Made by a program: the position numbers and the translations under genes | Part shown: one piece after another, positions 8,735 through 19,858 of the stretch | How the letters are laid out: every line of letters begins with the position of its first letter | Position numbering within the stretch: the stretch's first letter is position 1 | The notes under the pieces: model-generated | The model's database searches: none | What the model was told of the DNA's origin: nothing | What the model saw: the letters and a program-made list of their open reading frames with translations, nothing else | Source of the DNA: Alphaproteobacteria bacterium | GTDB taxonomy: Bacteria > Pseudomonadota > Alphaproteobacteria > MPNO01 > UBA2964 | DNA: 64,000 nt | Direction: 5' to 3' | Assembly (NCBI GenBank): GCA_009377375.1 | Contig: WHUE01000011.1 | Span: forward strand, 1-64,000

Positions 8735-8791
8735 TATCGACTCGATAATATGGTGTAGGACGGGGTCCCGCAAGGCCCTATCGACTCGATA
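8735..8791. promoter_or_regulatory. Twin TATCGA-N-TCGATA palindromes in the sigma/MarR divergent region
   Basis: The 13-bp string TATCGACTCGATA occurs exactly twice, at 8735-8747 and 8779-8791, with centres 44 bp apart (about four helical turns). With flanks, both contain GGTATCGA-N-TCGATA, the second on the opposite strand. One copy touches the -10 box of the sigma-factor promoter and the other lies just upstream of its -35. This is the expected architecture of a dimeric repressor operator; the MarR protein encoded next door is the natural candidate ligand. Confidence 0.7.
8745..8773 (-). promoter_or_regulatory. Candidate promoter of the RpoH2-like gene
   Basis: On the minus strand TTGCGG (8773-8768), a 17-base spacer, then TATTAT (8750-8745), a 5/6 match to TATAAT. 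The predicted start near 8738 gives a leader of about 38 bases to the ATG at 8700. It is bracketed by the two palindromes. Confidence 0.5.
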
Positions 8792-8908
8792 CCATAAAAT
8801 TTTCGTGAGCGGCGACGGGACCCCGGATAAGCCCCGATCTCCGCGCCCGACGGTTTTTCAGACGGCCCCCTAGCCATACGCAGGTGTACGCCCTAGTTTA
8901 CCCGCGTC

Positions 8909-9478
8909 ATGACCGAAGCCCGGACCCTTGCCGCCCTTGTGGAGCGACTGGGGCGCATGTCACATGCGCTGCAGTTTTCGACGGGGCTCAACCCCTCCCA
9001 GTGGGAGGCGCTGCGCTATCTGGCGCGGGCGAACCGCTATTCGGCGTCGCCGACCGCCCTGGCGAAGTATCTCGGCATTACCAAGGGCACCGTCTCGCAG
9101 ACCATCATCGCGCTGGAATCCAAAGGGCTGGTGACGCGGGTACGGGGCCGGCCGGACGGGCGTTCCGTGCATCTGGAACTGACCGACGAAGGCCGCAACC
9201 TGCTGTGCAGCGACCCGCTGCGGGTTGTGAACGAGGCCGGCGGCTGCATGACCGACGCGGAGCGCGAGGCGACGATCCGCGGCATGAACAAGCTGCTGGA
9301 CGCGCTGTGCCAGGAGAAGGGCCGGTGCGGCTTCGGTGTCTGCGGCGACTGCACCCATCTCGATTCCCGCCCCTGCGCCAAGGGCGGCGGCGAGGGCTGC
9401 TTCTGCGGCCTTGCCAACGAGAGCCTCGCCACGGAGGACCTGCAGAAGCTTTGCGTCAATTTCCAGTCCGCACCCTGA
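8909..9478 (+). CDS. MarR-family regulator with cysteine-rich C-terminal tail
   Basis: A 189-residue regulator. Residues about 10-115 are a MarR winged helix (SPTALAKYLGITKGTVSQTI, then RVRGRPDGRSVHLELTDEG). The last 60 residues carry a dense cysteine set beginning LLDALCQEKGRCGFGVCGDC and continuing with RPC, CFCGL and KLC, which suggests binding of an Fe-S cluster or metal. That would make it a redox or metal sensor; this is inference. ATG 8909 has no clear Shine-Dalgarno. Divergent from the RpoH2-like gene with paired palindromes between, so autoregulation and control of the sigma factor are both plausible. Confidence 0.85.
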   Translation: MTEARTLAALVERLGRMSHALQFSTGLNPSQWEALRYLARANRYSASPTALAKYLGITKGTVSQTIIALESKGLVTRVRGRPDGRSVHLELTDEGRNLLCSDPLRVVNEAGGCMTDAEREATIRGMNKLLDALCQEKGRCGFGVCGDCTHLDSRPCAKGGGEGCFCGLANESLATEDLQKLCVNFQSAP

Positions 9479-9807
9479 CGCCCCCGTCACCGGCGCGCGT
9501 CCGATAACTGGCCGAGGCCGGTTTTTTTATGCCGTCACGCGCCGGCGCCAGGGCAATCGCATGCATACGGATACCCCCCGGTAGCCTTCAGAGTGTCGCC
9601 TCGGCCCAGTTGTCGGGCCAGGGCCCAGTGGCGGTTCTGGACCCCGGCTCTGCGCGGCTAAGCTGTTTGGCCGGGGTGACAACAGAAAGAGAGCTCTTCA
9701 AATGCAATTGCCCAGCGTGCCGGGATCCCGCCATATGGCATGATTCTCCACCGTTCTGCTAAGCTTTCAGCCCTGTTTCGCGCGAAGGGTTGCGAGGGAG
9801 CCTGGTC
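9479..9807. other. Intergenic region between the MarR gene and the BCAA operon
   Basis: 329 bases without a convincing gene. It begins with the marR terminator, then GC-rich sequence, and has an AT-richer stretch (9680-9780) that presumably carries the operon promoter. A 10-bp palindrome GCCATATGGC is at 9730-9739. No convincing -35/-10 pair could be fixed. Confidence 0.5.
9508..9528 (+). terminator. Rho-independent terminator of the cysteine-rich MarR gene
   Basis: CTGGC (9508-9512), loop CGAG, GCCGG (9517-9521; one T-G pair), followed by seven T residues (9522-9528). It begins 30 bases after the stop. Confidence 0.75.
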
Positions 9808-10002
9808 ATGGCGGGCGCAGGGGGCCGCGAGGTTCTGTTTGAATTCACGCGGATCGGCAATGCGGTCAAGGTGACGGCGATCGATCCCGTCACCGGAACG
9901 GAGGCATCCATCGTGGGCCCCGCCTCGGTGGGCGAGACGATCCTGCAGAACAACGCCCTGCGCAAGCTCGACTACGTGCTGGGCAAGAAGGACGGCGGGT
10001 GA
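9808..10002 (+). CDS. DUF6898-type small protein at head of BCAA operon
   Basis: A 64-residue protein, REVLFEFTRIGNAVKVTAID then PVTGTEASIVGPAS, ending ALRKLDYVLGKKDGG. It matches the small alphaproteobacterial family DUF6898, whose function is not known to me. No signal peptide or membrane segment; a compact beta-rich fold is likely. ATG 9808 follows GCGAGGGAG. It lies 31 bases before livH on the same strand, so it is probably co-transcribed with the transporter. Confidence 0.75.
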   Translation: MAGAGGREVLFEFTRIGNAVKVTAIDPVTGTEASIVGPASVGETILQNNALRKLDYVLGKKDGG

Positions 10003-10033
10003 CGGGGCTGGACACGACCGCGGAGCCGCGCTG

Positions 10034-10948
10034 ATGGAGTATTTTCTCCAGCAGCTCATCAACGGGCTGACCCTCGGCGCGATCTACGGGCTGATCGCCA
10101 TCGGCTACACGATGGTCTACGGCATCGTCGGGATGATCAATTTCGCGCATGGCGAGATCTACATGATCGGCGCCTTCATCGCGGTGATTGCCTTCGCTAT
10201 CCTGGGGCCGCTGGGCGGGGGCGGGGTGGTGGTCGCCCTGCTCGTCGTGCTGCTGGTCTCGATGCTGCTGACGGCGGTCTACGGCTGGACGCTGGAACGC
10301 CTCGCCTACCGGCCGCTGCGCGGCTCGCCCCGGCTGGCGGCGCTGATCTCCGCCATTGGCATGTCGATCTTCCTGCAGAACTATGTGCAGCTCGCACAGG
10401 GCGCGCGCACCAAGGCGATGCAGCCGGTGATAACCGGCGGGATCGAGGTGATGAAGGGGGAGACCTTCACCGTCACGCTGTCCTACGTCCAGATCATGAT
10501 CATGGTGCTGACGCTGGCACTGATGGCGGGGTTCTGGACCGTCATCGCGCGCACCCCGCTGGGCCGCGCCCAGCGCGCCTGCGAGCAGGATCGTGCTATG
10601 GCTGCGCTGCTGGGCGTCGACGTCGACCGCACGATCTCCCTGACCTTCGTCATCGGGGCCGCTCTGGCGGCCGTCGCGGGGACGATGGTGGTGCTCTACT
10701 ACGGGGTGATCGACTTCTTCATCGGCTTCCTCGCCGGCATCAAGGCCTTCACCGCGGCGGTTCTGGGCGGGATCGGCTCCATTCCGGGCGCCATGCTCGG
10801 CGGGCTGCTGATCGGGCTGATCGAGGCATTCTGGTCGGGCTACTTCTCCATCGAGTACAAGGACGTCGCCGCCTTCTCGATCCTGGTGCTGGTGCTGATC
10901 TTCCGCCCCTCCGGGCTGCTCGGCCGGCCGGAGGTCGAAAAGGTCTGA
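10034..10948 (+). CDS. livH: Branched-chain amino acid ABC transporter permease LivH
   Basis: A 304-residue inner-membrane permease of the HAAT family with about eight hydrophobic segments. It opens [20 protein letters not shown], then [16 protein letters not shown], the LivH hallmark, and contains the EAA-like loop region [20 protein letters not shown]. It pairs with LivM to form the channel and ends one base before livM. Confidence 0.95.
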   Translation: MEYFLQQLINGLTLGAIYGLIAIGYTMVYGIVGMINFAHGEIYMIGAFIAVIAFAILGPLGGGGVVVALLVVLLVSMLLTAVYGWTLERLAYRPLRGSPRLAALISAIGMSIFLQNYVQLAQGARTKAMQPVITGGIEVMKGETFTVTLSYVQIMIMVLTLALMAGFWTVIARTPLGRAQRACEQDRAMAALLGVDVDRTISLTFVIGAALAAVAGTMVVLYYGVIDFFIGFLAGIKAFTAAVLGGIGSIPGAMLGGLLIGLIEAFWSGYFSIEYKDVAAFSILVLVLIFRPSGLLGRPEVEKV

Positions 10949-10949
10949 C

Positions 10950-12376
<1,427 letters not shown>

Positions 12377-12380
<4 letters not shown>

Positions 12381-13188
12381 CCGGCGCGCCGCTGCTCCAT
12401 GTCGAGCACCTGACCATGCGCTTCGGCGGCCTGGTCGCGGTGGACAACCTGTCCTTCGAGGCGCGGGAGGCCGCGATCACGGCGGTGATTGGCCCCAACG
12501 GCGCCGGCAAGACGACCGTGTTCAACTGCCTGACCGGGTTCTACCCGCCGACGGTGGGGCGGCTGACTCTGACGCGCGGCGGCGAGGCGGGGTTCCAGCT
12601 CGAGCGCATGGAAGGCCACCGCATCGCGCGCGAGGCCGGAATCGCGCGCACTTTCCAGAACATCCGCCTGTTCCCGCAGATGTCGGTGCTGGAGAACCTG
12701 ATGGTCGCGCAGCACGCCGAGCTGATGCGGGCCTCCGTCTTCTCGGTCGCCGGTCTGCTCGGGCTGCCGGGATACCGCGCGGCGGCGCGCGGCGCGATCG
12801 ACCGCGCGCGGCTTTGGCTCGACCGCATCGGGCTGACGGAGCGCGCCGACGACGACGCGGGGAACCTGCCCTATGGCGACCAGCGGCGGCTGGAGATCGC
12901 GCGGGCCATGTGCGCCCGCCCGGCGCTGCTCTGCCTCGACGAGCCCGCGGCGGGGCTGAACGCGCGCGAAACCGCCGGGCTGAACGCGCTGCTGCTGGAA
13001 ATCCGCGAGACCGAGCGCATCGGCATCCTGCTGATCGAGCACGACATGAGCGTTGTGATGGGCATATCCGACCACATCGTGGTGCTCGATTACGGCCGCA
13101 AGATCGCCGAGGGCAAGCCGGCCGCCATGCGCGACAATCCCGACGTCATCCGCGCCTATCTCGGCCAGGAGCACGGCGAGGCGCCCCC

Positions 13189-13195
<7 letters not shown>
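12377..13195 (+). CDS. livG: Branched-chain amino acid ABC transporter ATPase LivG
   Basis: A 272-residue cytoplasmic ATPase. Walker A is GPNGAGKTT, the Q-loop region reads [19 protein letters not shown], the signature is [14 protein letters not shown] (the LivG-type variant of LSGGQ), Walker B is [12 protein letters not shown], and the switch His is in [13 protein letters not shown]. It starts in an ATGA overlap with livM and overlaps livF by 7 bases. Confidence 0.96.
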
Positions 13196-13934
<739 letters not shown>

Positions 13935-13938
<4 letters not shown>

Positions 13939-14282
13939 ACGTGGTCTTTCCGCCCGACGGCTGGGCCGTCTACCTGGTCTTCACCGGCGCGATCATGGGC
14001 GGCGCGGCCGCGCTCGCCGGCCAGGCGCTGGCGGCGAACTGGCGGCCGGCCTGGCAGATGGTCGCGTACGGGCTGCTGCTTGCCACGGCCGACCGGTTTC
14101 TCGTCTTCGCGCTGTTCGGCGGCGACCTGGTCTCGCCGGCCGGCTTTCTGGCCGACGCGGTCCTCATCGAGGCGATCGGCCTCTGCGCCTGGCGGTTCAC
14201 CCGCGCGCGCCGCATGGTGACGCAGTATCCGTGGCTGTTCGAACGCGCCGGGCCGTTTGGCTGGCGGTCCCGCCGCGACTGA
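13935..14282 (+). CDS. DUF6867-type small membrane protein in BCAA operon
   Basis: A 115-residue protein with about three hydrophobic segments (starting near residues 12, 44 and 72) and a C-terminal motif RARRMVTQYPWLFERAGPFG. I recognise it as the alphaproteobacterial DUF6867 family found in liv operons; the function is not known to me. The GTG start overlaps the livF stop by four bases, so translation is coupled. Its fixed place inside the operon suggests an accessory role at the permease, which is inference. Confidence 0.75.
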
Positions 14283-14352
14283 CCGCCGGGTCTTGCCGCG
14301 CCTTGCGGCGCTGCTATGGTTGAAGCAGAAATGGCCTCATGGAGCGTAAACG

Positions 14353-15459
14353 ATGACCGGAACGGCATGTAAGGCAATCGCGGCGGCGCTCGGCCTGTTG
14401 CTGGCAGCGGCCTCCGCGCGGGCGGATATTATGATTGCCGTGGCGGGACCGATGACAGGCCAGTATGCCTCGTTCGGCGAGCAGATGCGCCGCGGGGCGG
14501 AGATGGCGGTGGCCGATCTCAACGCTGCGGGCGGCGTGTTGGGGCAGAAGCTGCGGCTGGAGGTGGGCGACGACGCCTGCGACCCGAAGCAGGCGGTGGC
14601 CGTGGCCAATCAGCTCGTCGGCAAGGGGGTGCGCTTCGTCGCCGGACACTGGTGCTCGGGCTCGTCGATCCCGGCCTCCGACGTCTACGCCGACGAGGAG
14701 GTGCTGCAGATCTCGCCCGGCTCGACCAACCCGGTGCTGACCGAGCGCAACCTGCCCACCGTGTTTCGCGTCTGCGGTCGCGACGACCAGCAGGGCGCGG
14801 TCGCCGGCAACTTCCTCGCCGATACCTTCCCCGGAAAGAAAATCGCGGTCATTCACGACAAGACCGCCTACGGCAAGGGGCTCGCCGACGAGACGCTGAA
14901 GACGCTGAAATCCCGCGGCATCACGCCGACGATGTACGAGGCCTATACGGCGGGCGAGAAGGACTACTCCGCGCTGATCACCAAGCTGAAGGTGAACGGG
15001 GTCGAGATTCTCTATATCGGGGGCTACCACACCGAGGCCGGGCTGATGGCGCGCCAGATGAAGGGGCAGGGGATGTCCACCCGCATCGTTTCCGGCGACG
15101 CGCTGATGACCAACGAATACTGGGCGATCACGGGCCCGGCGGGCGAGGGGACGCTGATGACCTTCAGCCCCGACCCGCGGATGAATCCCGGTGTCGCGGG
15201 GCTGGTCGAACGCTTCCGCAAGGCGGGCTATGAGCCCGAGGGTTATACGCTTTATGCCTACGGCGCCATCCAGGCGTGGAAGCAGGCGGCGGAGAAGGTC
15301 GGCAAGGTCGATGCCCCCCAGCTTGCGGCGGCGCTGAAATCGGGCGAGTTCGACACAGTGCTCGGCAAGATCGGCTTCGACGCCAAGGGCGACGTCACCG
15401 CGCCCGGCTATGTTCTCTACGAATGGAAGGGCGGCCAGTACGGCTACTACAGAAAATGA
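14353..15459 (+). CDS. livK: Branched-chain amino acid ABC transporter substrate-binding protein
   Basis: A 368-residue periplasmic receptor (Leu/Ile/Val-binding family, type I fold). Signal peptide to about residue 24 (AAASARAD), then IMIAVAGPMTGQYASFGEQM, GGVLGQKLRLEVGDDACDP and VRFVAGHWCSGSSIPASD. GGAG lies 10 bases before ATG 14353. It is the last gene of the operon, ahead of a strong hairpin. Confidence 0.95.
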   Translation: MTGTACKAIAAALGLLLAAASARADIMIAVAGPMTGQYASFGEQMRRGAEMAVADLNAAGGVLGQKLRLEVGDDACDPKQAVAVANQLVGKGVRFVAGHWCSGSSIPASDVYADEEVLQISPGSTNPVLTERNLPTVFRVCGRDDQQGAVAGNFLADTFPGKKIAVIHDKTAYGKGLADETLKTLKSRGITPTMYEAYTAGEKDYSALITKLKVNGVEILYIGGYHTEAGLMARQMKGQGMSTRIVSGDALMTNEYWAITGPAGEGTLMTFSPDPRMNPGVAGLVERFRKAGYEPEGYTLYAYGAIQAWKQAAEKVGKVDAPQLAAALKSGEFDTVLGKIGFDAKGDVTAPGYVLYEWKGGQYGYYRK

Positions 15460-15492
15460 AACCGGGAAGGGGCGCCCCGGCGCCCTGAATCG

Positions 15493-15524
15493 AAAGGCCC
15501 GCCGTGGTATGCGGCGGGCCTTTT
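15493..15524. terminator. Bidirectional terminator between livK and mucR
   Basis: Perfect 9-bp stem GGCCCGCCG / CGGCGGGCC (15496-15504, 15512-15520), 7-base loop, flanked by AAA and TTTT, so it can serve livK (+) and mucR (-). Confidence 0.85.
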
Positions 15525-15548
15525 GTTACTTGAAGGACGGACGATGCG

Positions 15549-15998
15549 TCAGCTTGCCTTGCGGCGGCGCGGCGCCTTTTCGCCCTTCTTGCGGCCAAGG
15601 CCGATCTTCTTGGCGAAGGCCGAACGCTGCTCGGCGTAGTTCGGCGCAACCATGGGATAGTCGGCCGGCAGGTTCCACTTGGCCCGGTATTCATCGGGGG
15701 TCATGCCGTAGGCGGCGCGCAGGTGGCGCTTGAGCATTTTCAGCTTCTTGCCGTCCTCGAGACATATAATGTAATCGGGATGAACCGACCGGCGGATGCT
15801 CACGGCGGGCTTCGGCGGCTCGGCGCTGCCTTGCGCGACCTGGCCGTTCAACGCATTCAACGAAGTGTATATCGTATTGATGACTTCGGGGACCTGGCCG
15901 GCGGGCACGGAATTGTTGCCGAGGTAAGCGGAGGCTACCTCGACCGCCATGCGGAGTACGTCGGGTTGGGTCGCCGGATTCGGAGTATCATCAGCCAT
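15549..15998 (-). CDS. mucR: MucR/Ros-family transcriptional regulator
   Basis: A 149-residue regulator of the prokaryotic zinc-finger MucR/Ros family, which controls surface polysaccharide, motility and cell-cycle genes by binding AT-rich DNA. The finger region is SVHPDYIICLEDGKKLKMLK then RHLRAAYGMTPDEYRAKWNL, followed by the family tail DYPMVAPNYAEQRS. The first two ligand positions (C, D) and the first His are present, but where Ros/MucR usually have a second His (RTHY/ATHH) this protein has AAY. The basic C-terminus (GRKKGEKAPRRRK) may aid DNA binding. Autoregulation through the AT-rich leader is typical of the family. Confidence 0.93.
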   Translation of the reverse strand: MADDTPNPATQPDVLRMAVEVASAYLGNNSVPAGQVPEVINTIYTSLNALNGQVAQGSAEPPKPAVSIRRSVHPDYIICLEDGKKLKMLKRHLRAAYGMTPDEYRAKWNLPADYPMVAPNYAEQRSAFAKKIGLGRKKGEKAPRRRKAS

Positions 15999-16457
15999 TT
16001 GTACTTGGACCTGTATAAACCATATGTGCGGATCGGGAATTTACATGCTGGACTTACTTTGTCAACGGCAAAAAGAGTAACTAGTCTGACTTCGAAAAAT
16101 TTTACAAATTGATACGTATTTTTAGCGGCTAAGTATTGAATGGTGCACCCATGGCGCGCGAGAGTTAGGCGACGGGCACCACAAAATAGCAGATATTCTA
16201 ATCGCGGTCTGCATTGAGGACATAAGCGGCGACGCGGAGAAAATAAAGGGGCTCTCCGGGAAATAGTCAAATCCGTTCAAGAAGTCCGTATTTCAACTGA
16301 TTCCGCCGGCCCGCCGGAGCCCTGGTCCGGCCGCCGCTTGGAATCGGCGCGCCATTGCCGAATCGCGCTGCCCGACAGGTGGTGGCGGGCTGGTCTTCTC
16401 ACGGCGATATATGGTATGGTCCGCGCAATTCCGAACAGTCGGCCCCGGGCGCGCTCC
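15999..16457. other. AT-rich intergenic region between mucR and rpiB
   Basis: 459 bases with no supported gene. 16000-16240 is markedly AT-richer than the surroundings, with many TpA steps (for example around 16072-16135), as expected for a MucR-type target. The mucR promoter lies at its left end and the rpiB promoter presumably at its right end (AT-rich bases 16406-16420), but no good pair was fixed for rpiB. Confidence 0.6.
16038..16065 (-). promoter_or_regulatory. Candidate mucR promoter
   Basis: Minus strand TTGACA (16065-16060), 16-base spacer, TAAATT (16043-16038). The -35 is a full consensus and the -10 matches 4/6. The predicted leader is about 33 bases. Confidence 0.55.
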
Positions 16458-16916
16458 ATGTCACGCGAAACAGTAGCCATAGCGGCGGATCATGCCGGAT
16501 TCGAGCTGAAATCGGCATTGTCTGAAGAACTCGGCAAGTTGGGATACGACGTGCTGGACCTCGGCACCGACGGGCCCGACTCCGTGGACTATCCCGATTA
16601 CGCCCATGCGGTCGCCCGCGCCGTCGAAGACGGCCGCTCCACGCGCGGCCTGCTGGTCTGCGGTTCGGGCATCGGCATGTCGATCGCGGCAAATCGCCAC
16701 GCAGACATCCGCGCCGCGCTGTGCCACGACGAGATTTCGGCGCGGCTGTCGCGTCAGCACAACGATGCCAACGTGCTGGTGCTGGCCGGCCGCGGCGTTG
16801 ACGAGAACACGGCGCGCCGGATGTTGCGCGCCTTCATGGAAACGGAATTCGAGGGCGGCCGCCACGCGCGCCGCGTCGCCAAGCTTGGCGCGAACCCGGA
16901 TTCCTCGGAAAGGTAG
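16458..16916 (+). CDS. rpiB: Ribose-5-phosphate isomerase B
   Basis: A 152-residue RpiB/LacAB sugar isomerase interconverting ribose 5-phosphate and ribulose 5-phosphate in the pentose phosphate pathway. It opens VAIAADHAGFELK, with the catalytic Cys in LLVCGSGIGMSIAANR and the phosphate/His region SRQHNDANVLVLAGR. ATG 16458 is the start that matches the family N-terminus. It is 12 bases ahead of glyA, probably in one operon. Confidence 0.95.
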   Translation: MSRETVAIAADHAGFELKSALSEELGKLGYDVLDLGTDGPDSVDYPDYAHAVARAVEDGRSTRGLLVCGSGIGMSIAANRHADIRAALCHDEISARLSRQHNDANVLVLAGRGVDENTARRMLRAFMETEFEGGRHARRVAKLGANPDSSER

Positions 16917-16928
16917 GGAAGTCTCGAT

Positions 16929-18239
16929 ATGGCAACGTCCACCAAAGACGCATTGGCGGCCGCCGGCGACTCCTTCTTCACCCAGGGCGTCGCGCAGAAG
17001 GATCCGGAGCTCTTCGGCGCGATGCGGAAGGAGCTGGGCCGGCTGCAGCACCAGGTGGAGCTGATCGCGTCCGAGAACGTCGTGTCGCTCGCGGTGCTGG
17101 AGGCGATGGGCTCGGTGCTGACCAACAAGTACGCCGAGGGCTATCCGGGCCGGCGCTACTACGGCGGCTGCGAGTTCGTGGACATCGCCGAGGAGCTGGC
17201 TCGCGAGCGGGCGAAAAAGCTGTTCGGCTGCACCTATGTCAACGTCCAGCCGCATTCCGGCGCCCAGGCGAATATCGGCGTCTACTTCGCCCTGCTCAAA
17301 CCGGGCGACACCATACTCGGCATGTCGCTGGCGGCGGGCGGACACCTGACCCACGGCGCACCGCCGAACCTGTCCGGCAAGTGGCTCAACGCCGTGCAGT
17401 ACGGGGTGCGGGCGGGCGACCACCGCATCGACTACGACGAGGTCGAACGGCTGGCGAAGGAGCACAGGCCGAAGCTGATCGTGGCCGGCGGGTCGGCCTA
17501 TCCGCGCATCATCGACTTCGCGCGTTTTCGCGCCATCGCCGATTCCGTCGGCGCCTATCTGATGGTGGACATGGCGCATTTCGCCGGGCTGGTCGCCGGC
17601 GGGGTGCACCCCAGCCCGCTGCCCCACGCCCATGTCGTCACCACCACCACGCACAAGACGCTGCGCGGCCCGCGCGGCGGCATGGTGCTGTCGAACGACG
17701 AGGAGGTCGGCAAGAAGGTCAACTCCGCCATGTTCCCCGGCACCCAGGGCGGCCCGCTGATGCACGTCATCGCGGCCAAGGCGGTGGCGTTCGGCGAGGC
17801 GCTGACGCCCGGGTTCCGCGACTATTCCGCACAGGTCGTGGCGAACGCGAAGGCGCTGGCGGACGAGCTGTCGCAGCGCGGCTGCGATATCGTCTCCGGC
17901 GGCACGGACACCCATCTGATGCTGGTCGACCTGCGCCCCAAGGGGCTGACCGGCAAGGAGGCCGAGGCGACGCTGGAAGCCGCCGGCATTACCTGCAACA
18001 AGAACGGCATCCCGTTCGACCCGCAGAAGCCGACGGTGACGTCCGGCGTCCGGCTGGGCTCGCCGGCGGCGACGACCCGCGGCTTCGGCGAGGCGGAGTT
18101 CCGTCAGGTCGGCGCGATGATCGGCGAGGTGCTGGACGGGCTGGCGGCGAGCAACGGCGACAATACCGCGACCGAGGCCCGCATCCGCGAGCAGGTGCGG
18201 ACGCTGTGCGACGCGTTCCCGATCTACCCGACGCTCTGA
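16929..18239 (+). CDS. glyA: Serine hydroxymethyltransferase
   Basis: A 436-residue PLP enzyme converting serine plus tetrahydrofolate to glycine and methylene-THF. Motifs are [46 protein letters not shown] and the PLP-lysine stretch [15 protein letters not shown]. Full length. The order rpiB-glyA-nrdR-ribD is a known alphaproteobacterial arrangement. Confidence 0.97.
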   Translation: MATSTKDALAAAGDSFFTQGVAQKDPELFGAMRKELGRLQHQVELIASENVVSLAVLEAMGSVLTNKYAEGYPGRRYYGGCEFVDIAEELARERAKKLFGCTYVNVQPHSGAQANIGVYFALLKPGDTILGMSLAAGGHLTHGAPPNLSGKWLNAVQYGVRAGDHRIDYDEVERLAKEHRPKLIVAGGSAYPRIIDFARFRAIADSVGAYLMVDMAHFAGLVAGGVHPSPLPHAHVVTTTTHKTLRGPRGGMVLSNDEEVGKKVNSAMFPGTQGGPLMHVIAAKAVAFGEALTPGFRDYSAQVVANAKALADELSQRGCDIVSGGTDTHLMLVDLRPKGLTGKEAEATLEAAGITCNKNGIPFDPQKPTVTSGVRLGSPAATTRGFGEAEFRQVGAMIGEVLDGLAASNGDNTATEARIREQVRTLCDAFPIYPTL

Positions 18240-18269
18240 CGCGCATCGAAAAAGGGGGGCGAACAGACC

Positions 18270-18728
18270 ATGCGTTGTCCATTCTGCGGCGCGGAGGATA
18301 CCCAGGTGAAGGATTCCCGCCCCACCGAGGAAGGTGCGGCGATCCGCCGCCGCCGGGCCTGCACGGCCTGCGGCGCGCGGTTCACCACCTTCGAGCGCGT
18401 CCAGCTGCGCGAACTGGTCGTGGTCAAGCGCAACGGCAAGCGGGAGCCGCTCGACCGCGACAAGCTCGCGCGGTCCATGAACATCGCGCTGCGCAAGCGC
18501 CCGGTGGAGCCGGAACGGGTCGAGCGCGTCATCAACTCGATCATTCGCCGGCTGGAAAGCTCCGGCGAATCCGAGGTGCCGTCCGACGCCGTCGGCCAGC
18601 TCATCATGGAAGCTCTGGCGACCCTGGATTCGGTCGCCTATGTCCGCTTTGCCTCCGTTTACCGCAATTTCCGCGAGGCGCGCGATTTCGAGGACTTCGT
18701 AGGTACGCTGGGTGATGGCGACGGCTGA
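18270..18728 (+). CDS. nrdR: Transcriptional repressor NrdR
   Basis: A 152-residue ATP/dATP-sensing repressor of ribonucleotide reductase genes. N-terminal zinc ribbon [18 protein letters not shown] then [18 protein letters not shown], followed by the ATP-cone ([16 protein letters not shown]). Normal length. Its end overlaps ribD by 14 bases. Confidence 0.97.
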   Translation: MRCPFCGAEDTQVKDSRPTEEGAAIRRRRACTACGARFTTFERVQLRELVVVKRNGKREPLDRDKLARSMNIALRKRPVEPERVERVINSIIRRLESSGESEVPSDAVGQLIMEALATLDSVAYVRFASVYRNFREARDFEDFVGTLGDGDG

Positions 18729-19833
18729 GGCCGACCAGCGTCACATGCGTGCCGCGCTGGGCCTGGCCCGGCGCGGGCTGGGCCGGGTCTGGCCGAACCC
18801 CGCCGTCGGCTGCGTGCTGGCGCGCGACGGCGTCGTCGTCGGGCGCGGCTGGACCCAGCCCGGCGGACGCCCCCATGCGGAGACGGAGGCGCTGGCCCGC
18901 GCCGGCGCCGGCGCCCGCGGCGCCACCGCCTGTGTCACGCTGGAACCCTGCGCCCATCACGGCAGGACGCCGCCCTGCGCCGCGGCGCTGATCGAGGCGG
19001 GAATCGCCCGCTGCGTGGTCGCGCTGCGGGACCTGGACCCGCGGGTCGACGGCGGCGGGCTTCGTATGCTGCGCGAGGCCGGGATCGCGGTCGAGCTCGG
19101 GCTGATGGAGGCCGAGGCGGCCGAGTTGAACGCGGGGTTCCTGAAAAGGGTGCGCGACGGCCGTCCCCTGGTGACCTGGAAGGCGGCGACGACGCTGGAC
19201 GGCCGCATCGCCACCCATACCGGAGAAAGCCGCTGGATCACCGGCGAGGCGGCGCGCCGCGCCGGCCACATGATGCGGGCGACCCACGACGCCATCCTTG
19301 TCGGGTCCGGCACGGCGCTGTCCGACGACCCGGAACTGACCTGCCGCATCGACGGGCTGGAGGACCGGACGCCGGTGCGCGTCGTCCTCGACGGTCGTCT
19401 ACGCCTGCCGCTGACGCACAGGCTGGTCTCCAGCGCCCGCGCGACGCCGACCTGGATGATCACGCTGCCGGCGGACGAGCGGGGCCAGGAGGCGCGGCGC
19501 GACGCCTATCTTGCGGCGGGGGTGGAGGTCATCGAGGTCGCCGCCGACGCCGACGGCAATCCGGATCTGGCCGAGGCGCTGGCGACGCTGGGCGCGCGCG
19601 GCATAACGCGGGTCCTGGTCGAGGGCGGCGGGCGGGTGGCGGCGGCGCTGATGCGCAGCGGGCTGATCGACCGTGTCGTCTGGTTCCGGGCGCCGGTGCT
19701 GATCGGCGGCGACGGCGTGCCGGTGATCGCGGCGTTCGGGCTGGACAGGATGGCGGCGGCGCCGCGGCTGGTCCGGTCGGGCGTCAGCATGCTGGGTGAC
19801 GACACCGTGGAAACCTATATAGTCGGGCAGTAG
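18715..19833 (+). CDS. ribD: Bifunctional riboflavin deaminase/reductase RibD
   Basis: A 372-residue enzyme for the second and third steps of riboflavin synthesis from GTP. The N-terminal deaminase domain has the zinc motifs RPHAETEAL and [14 protein letters not shown]. The C-terminal reductase domain begins near residue 155 ([18 protein letters not shown]). ATG 18715 is used; a GTG at 18712 would add one residue. Either start overlaps nrdR. Confidence 0.96.
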   Translation: MATAEADQRHMRAALGLARRGLGRVWPNPAVGCVLARDGVVVGRGWTQPGGRPHAETEALARAGAGARGATACVTLEPCAHHGRTPPCAAALIEAGIARCVVALRDLDPRVDGGGLRMLREAGIAVELGLMEAEAAELNAGFLKRVRDGRPLVTWKAATTLDGRIATHTGESRWITGEAARRAGHMMRATHDAILVGSGTALSDDPELTCRIDGLEDRTPVRVVLDGRLRLPLTHRLVSSARATPTWMITLPADERGQEARRDAYLAAGVEVIEVAADADGNPDLAEALATLGARGITRVLVEGGGRVAAALMRSGLIDRVVWFRAPVLIGGDGVPVIAAFGLDRMAAAPRLVRSGVSMLGDDTVETYIVGQ

Positions 19834-19858
19834 GGATTCACGCAGCCAGGCGGAAGGT

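Noticed and set aside
8701-8877. N-terminal extension of the sigma factor to 8877
   Set aside because: The extension lies over the promoter and the palindromes, and has no sigma-family similarity; ATG 8700 fits the family.
9735-9752. Sigma-54-like TGGCATGATTCTCCA
   Set aside because: The -12 GC element (TTGC) is missing and the spacing does not fit.
18240-18715. FMN riboswitch ahead of the rib genes
   Set aside because: The gaps before nrdR and ribD are too short and no RFN-type conserved sequence is visible.
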